A stretch of DNA of 46,202 nt from an uncultured Bacteroidales bacterium. Its GTDB lineage: Bacteria; Bacteroidota; Bacteroidia; Bacteroidales; Paludibacteraceae. Each line of letters starts with the position of its first letter. The stretch's first letter is position 1. Positions 43,283-46,202 of the stretch are shown here, in pieces. The stretch lies in NCBI GenBank assembly GCA_944321895.1, contig CALUNA010000020.1, positions 1-46,202 on the forward strand. Direction: 5' to 3'. The notes under the pieces are model-generated. The model made no database searches, was not told the origin of the DNA, and saw nothing but the letters and a program-made list of their open reading frames with translations. The position numbers were made by a program, and so were the translations under genes.

Positions 43283-44059
43283 TTATCTGCCTGAACGTTT
43301 TTCCGTCAAGTATTTCCAATAACGCACGGGCATGTCCTGACGGTGTTTGCGCGGGTTCAGGCGTTCGCGTATGCAGGTTGCCTTGAAATAGCTTTGCCAC
43401 AGTTGCTGGAATATTCTTTCGTCTTCCGACAGAAGTTCGTCGGCCAGGAAGCCGCCTTCCATTTGTTCCGGCAACTGTTCAAAGGACACCTGCCGCGTCC
43501 GTTGCAGGTCGTAATAAAACCCGTAACCGCGTTTCATGTCATAGACCAGCCATTTCTGGTCGGCAAAACGGTCGGCAAAGTGTTCCACCGCAAGGGGTAG
43601 CACGTCATAAAGAGGCTCGAACGGCGCGAAATACGTTCCGTCGGCTGTTTTCTGGAAGCGTGCGAACTGCACCAGGCGCATCCGCTCGCCGGTTACCTGT
43701 TTGTACAGCTTGGAAAGCTCCAGCACATCGGCATCGCCGAAATCCAGCTCCACGCCCCGCGGCGCGTCCAGTGCCTTGCGCATGTAGCGGAACAGCAGTT
43801 CATCCACATGCGGGCAGGTGTCGGCCAGCCAGCACACCGCCAGCTCGTGCATGGCTGACGGCGACAGTTTCCGCTGCAAGCCGCACCACACGCGCCGTGC
43901 CTTTTCGGGGTCGGACACGCTGTGGAACAGGTCGTCGTAAAACAACGGCAAAGGCTCTTCCTCCGCCAGCAGGCAGTCAGGAAAAGCCTTGCGTACATAG
44001 GCATCGAATACGCAGGTCAGGATGCCCTCAAATGTCTTGTCGTACTGAAAAATGCACAC
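43283..44059 (-). CDS. TIGR03915/DUF4130-like putative DNA metabolism protein
   Basis: The 258-residue protein begins IFQYDKTFEGILTCVFDAYVRK and contains FARFQKTADGTYFAPFEPLYDVLPLAVEHF and RYWKYLTEK, hallmarks of the TIGR03915 (SAM-7-link) family. These proteins usually sit beside a radical SAM protein of the TIGR03916 group and are thought to act in DNA repair or modification; no biochemistry is established as far as I know. Here the partner is not adjacent. The gene starts 7 bp after the gltX stop and is probably cotranscribed with it. Confidence 0.85.
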   Translation of the reverse strand: MCIFQYDKTFEGILTCVFDAYVRKAFPDCLLAEEEPLPLFYDDLFHSVSDPEKARRVWCGLQRKLSPSAMHELAVCWLADTCPHVDELLFRYMRKALDAPRGVELDFGDADVLELSKLYKQVTGERMRLVQFARFQKTADGTYFAPFEPLYDVLPLAVEHFADRFADQKWLVYDMKRGYGFYYDLQRTRQVSFEQLPEQMEGGFLADELLSEDERIFQQLWQSYFKATCIRERLNPRKHRQDMPVRYWKYLTEKRSGR

Positions 44060-44066
44060 GTCCGTT

Positions 44067-45584
44067 TTACATGGAAATATGTTCCAGCGCGTAGCGCATA
44101 CGGTTCAGCGTTTCTTCCTTGCCGATGAAATCGGTTATTTCAAAGATATGCGGCCCGCGCGCGGCGCCCACCAGGCAGATGCGGAACGCATTCATCACGA
44201 TGCCGACACCGTAGCCCTTGCGCTCTATCCAGGCCATGATTTCCGGCTCGGCATGAACGCCCGAGAAGTCGTCCATCGAAGCAATCAGCTGCATCAGCTC
44301 CTCCATTTGCGCGGGCGATTCGGCTTTCCAGCGTTTCTTCAACGACTTCTCGTCGAATTCGGTCGGTGCCTTAAAGAAGAACGAGCACTCGTTCCACAGC
44401 TCGGGCACGAAGTTCACGCGGTCCTTGACCAGCCCGACGACATGCGTAACCCGCTCCGAATCCTCGATAATGCCCTTCTGCACCAGGACAGACTGGAACA
44501 GGTCGGCCACCTCGCTGTCCGGTTTGGCTTTCAGATACTGGTGGTTGAACCATTTGCCCTTTTCAAAATCGAACTTGGCACCGCTCTTGCTCACACGGTC
44601 AAGGCTGAACTCGCGCACAAGCTCGTCCAGGGAGTATATTTCCTGATTGGAGCCCGCGTGCCATCCCAACAAGGCCAGAAAATTGATGACCGCCTCGGGG
44701 AAATAGCCGCTTTCGCGGTATCCCGATGACACATCGCCCGTTTTGGGGTCGTGCCATTCCAGCGGGAACACGGGAAAGCCCAGCCGGTCGCCGTCGCGTT
44801 TGCTCAGCTTGCCGTTTCCATCGGGTTTAAGCAGCAACGGCAGGTGCGCAAACTGCGGCATCACGTCCTCCCAGCCCAACGCACGGTAGAGCAACACATG
44901 CAACGGGGCCGATGGCAACCATTCTTCGCCACGGATGACGTGCGAAATTTCCATCAGGTAATCGTCCACCACGTTGGCCAGGTGATAGGTCGGCAGTTCG
45001 TCGGCCGACTTGTAGAGCACCTTGTCGTCCACAATCGACGAATTGATGACCACCTCGCCGCGCACCAGATCGTGCACATGCACGTCCTCGTTCGGTTCAA
45101 TCTTGATGCGCACCACATATTTCTCGCCTGCGGCGATACGCCTTTCCACCTCCTCGGGCGGCAAAGTCAGCGAATTGACCATCTGCATGCGCGTGCTTGC
45201 GTCATACTGGAAATTCGGGATTTCCTGCCGCTTGGCTTCCAGCTCCGTCGGCGTGTCAAAGGCGACATACGCCTTGCCCGCATCCAGCAACTGCCGCACA
45301 TATTTCTTATATATGTCGCGCCGTTCGCTTTGGCGGTACGGCCCGTGCGGGCCGCCGATGCCGACGCCCTCGTCAAAACGGATGCCGAGCCAGCGGAACG
45401 ATTCCTGTATATACTCCTCCGCCCCCGGGACGAAACGGTTGCTGTCCGTGTCCTCGATGCGGAGTATCAAATCGCCGTCGTGTTGTTTGGCAAACAGATA
45501 ATTGTACAAAGCCGTGCGCACGCCGCCTATATGCAGCGGGCCGGTGGGACTTGGTGCGAAACGCACCCTAACTTTCCTATCCAT
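44067..45584 (-). CDS. gltX: Glutamyl-tRNA synthetase
   Basis: From the ATG at 45584 the enzyme has 505 residues and starts [20 protein letters not shown], with the class I HIGH-like motif (18-21) and the KLSKR motif (259-263). It charges tRNA-Glu with glutamate. An alternative ATG at 45593 adds three residues and leaves a leader of only about 8 nt; the frame further to 45650 would cross the promoter. The sequence is visibly GC-richer than the fucose operon. It is followed by the TIGR03915-like gene. Confidence 0.96.
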   Translation of the reverse strand: MDRKVRVRFAPSPTGPLHIGGVRTALYNYLFAKQHDGDLILRIEDTDSNRFVPGAEEYIQESFRWLGIRFDEGVGIGGPHGPYRQSERRDIYKKYVRQLLDAGKAYVAFDTPTELEAKRQEIPNFQYDASTRMQMVNSLTLPPEEVERRIAAGEKYVVRIKIEPNEDVHVHDLVRGEVVINSSIVDDKVLYKSADELPTYHLANVVDDYLMEISHVIRGEEWLPSAPLHVLLYRALGWEDVMPQFAHLPLLLKPDGNGKLSKRDGDRLGFPVFPLEWHDPKTGDVSSGYRESGYFPEAVINFLALLGWHAGSNQEIYSLDELVREFSLDRVSKSGAKFDFEKGKWFNHQYLKAKPDSEVADLFQSVLVQKGIIEDSERVTHVVGLVKDRVNFVPELWNECSFFFKAPTEFDEKSLKKRWKAESPAQMEELMQLIASMDDFSGVHAEPEIMAWIERKGYGVGIVMNAFRICLVGAARGPHIFEITDFIGKEETLNRMRYALEHISM

Positions 45585-45608
45585 ACAAGTCATTAAAAAT
45601 TCAGTCGG

Positions 45609-45639
45609 CAAAGGTACGATTAAGCGCGGACAATGACAA
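45609..45639 (-). promoter_or_regulatory. gltX promoter
   Basis: On the - strand, TTG (45637-45639), a 20-bp spacer and TACCTTTG (45609-45616) match the Bacteroidetes consensus. Transcription would start near 45602, about 18 nt before the ATG at 45584. Confidence 0.75.
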
Positions 45640-45717
45640 GCCTTGCGCACATTTTCGTGCGAGGCGGCAGTGAAAACCGCGGCATCGGCTGCAAACGGCT
45701 TACGCGCTGCGCTTGTA

Positions 45718-45749
45718 CTCCCTTTCTTTCAACAGCAAAAGAAAGGGAG
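45718..45749. repeat. Perfect 12-bp inverted repeat
   Basis: CTCCCTTTCTTT (45718-45729) and AAAGAAAGGGAG (45738-45749) are exact reverse complements around an 8-nt loop (CAACAGCA). There is no T tract after it and no gene ends nearby, so it is more like an intergenic repeat than a terminator. Confidence 0.6.
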
Positions 45750-45951
45750 GAAAGAATGCCGCCGCGGAATCCGCCTGCATCCCGACATGCGGGCGCGTCG
45801 GACGCTAAAATTCATAAACTTGCCTTCGGCTTCAAACAGTATGAATTTTGGCCGCGCCCAACGCTGGCCTGCCGGGCGGCGGATAAGGCGGAAACGCACC
45901 ACCCGACGGATTGCAACGTTCGGGCGGGGGTTTCTGCAAAGCCGCATTGTA

Positions 45952-45973
45952 GAGACGCTGCGTGCAGCGTCTC
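45952..45973. repeat. REP-like palindrome GAGACGCTGC-GT-GCAGCGTCTC
   Basis: GAGACGCTGC (45952-45961) and GCAGCGTCTC (45964-45973) pair perfectly with a 2-nt loop. Similar GTAGAGACGC...GCGTCTC palindromes are dispersed in many genomes; copy number here cannot be judged from one window. Confidence 0.6.
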
Positions 45974-46116
45974 CAATAATGGCAACCACGTGCAAAAAAA
46001 AACGCCCCTCCACCGCCCACGGCGGCTTTCCTGCGCGCACCCCCAAAAAAACACCACCCAAAAGCCTTGAATTTCTAAAAAATATCCTTGACTTTTGCAG
46101 GCAAAACAAAACGTAC

Positions 46117-46202
46117 ATGGCAAAAAACTACACATACGCATCTTGCCCGAAGTCGCACAAAGGCTTCCGCACGCCATGTAAGTTAATTTTACCCCCCCCC
46201 CC
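46117..46202 (+). CDS. Possible partial reading frame running into a poly-C tract
   Basis: An ATG at 46117 opens a frame (MAKNYTYASCPKSHKGFRTP...) that has no stop to the window end and enters a run of 11 C (46192-46202), read as prolines. A near -7 element GACTTTTG (46090-46097, one mismatch) lies 20 bp upstream, giving a leader of about 13 nt. No product is recognised and 28 codons are too few to be sure. It could equally be chance. Confidence 0.25.
   Translation, partial: MAKNYTYASCPKSHKGFRTPCKLILPPP

Larger units (their letters stand above)
45640..46116. other. Repeat-rich, gene-free intergenic region
   Basis: About 480 bp of GC-rich DNA. Open frames on both strands overlap each other and have no start context or recognisable product, so I list none. 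The region holds two perfect palindromic hairpins (45718-45749, 45952-45973) described separately. It may be a cluster of intergenic repeats. Confidence 0.6.

Noticed and set aside
44751-45596. 281-residue + strand frame opposite gltX
   Set aside because: It is a frame shadow in GC-rich DNA; gltX is unmistakable.
45633-46177. Several overlapping frames on both strands near the window end
   Set aside because: They overlap one another, lack start signals and contain palindromic repeats; none resembles a known protein.

Overview
The window reads as a chromosomal segment of a Bacteroidales bacterium, most likely a gut or oral glycan user. The reasons are a SusC/SusD pair, many promoters with the Bacteroidetes -7 element TAnnTTTG, short A-rich leaders instead of Shine-Dalgarno sites, Bacteroidales-type fucI-fucA-fucK-fucP genes, and two proteins ending in a domain that resembles the type IX secretion sorting signal. 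That last trait fits Prevotellaceae, Porphyromonadaceae or related families better than classical Bacteroides, but I cannot name a genus.

Layout. (1) 1-14577: an alpha-glucan (starch/glycogen-like) utilization locus on the + strand: GPH/SLC45-type sugar transporter, SusC, SusD, SusE-like lipoprotein, a GH53 lipoprotein that does not obviously belong in a starch locus, and three GH13 enzymes (a large, probably T9SS-exported one, a surface or periplasmic lipoprotein, and a SusA-like periplasmic one). A promoter and a pair of 21-bp-spaced direct repeats precede it; a strong terminator ends it. (2) 14578-17300: a conserved 71-residue membrane protein, an OmpH/Skp-like coiled-coil protein, tRNA-Ser(CGA) and, on the - strand, enolase. 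(3) 17390-20490: an orphan secreted multidomain protein with a T9SS-like tail, facing a Ca2+/Na+ antiporter. (4) 20590-23877: a copper locus: an AraC-type regulator fused to an N-terminal metal-binding (HMA) domain, then a CopA ATPase carrying an additional C-terminal CopZ-like domain. That fusion depends on a seven-A run; six A would separate it into CopA and CopZ. (5) 24027-31322: tripartite RND efflux pump (adaptor, HAE1 pump, NodT-type outer membrane factor) and an M23 endopeptidase lipoprotein. (6) 31361-36380: a small His-rich secreted protein with a TonB receptor, then an ABC-2 exporter pair. (7) 36463-41735 (- strand): L-fucose catabolism, fucI-fucA-fucK-fucP, visibly lower in GC than its neighbours and without an adjacent fucR. 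(8) 42122-45584 (- strand): an unknown 192-residue protein coupled to a nitroreductase, a TIGR03915/DUF4130-type protein and glutamyl-tRNA synthetase, all GC-rich. (9) 45600-46202: repeat-rich intergenic DNA with two perfect palindromic hairpins, ending in an 11-C run that lies inside a possible partial reading frame.

How the genes work together. In region 1 SusD/SusE bind glucan, surface GH13 enzymes cut it, SusC imports oligosaccharides, the periplasmic GH13 trims them and the MFS transporter carries maltose or glucose inward. In region 4 the HMA-AraC protein plausibly senses Cu(I) and activates copA through the 21-bp repeat. In region 7 imported fucose is isomerised, phosphorylated and cleaved to DHAP and lactaldehyde. 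The most interesting items are the HMA-AraC/CopA/CopZ locus with its homopolymer-dependent fusion, the two 21-bp direct-repeat operators, the GH53 in an alpha-glucan operon and the His-rich protein next to a TonB receptor. All assignments come from reading motifs; no database search was run.
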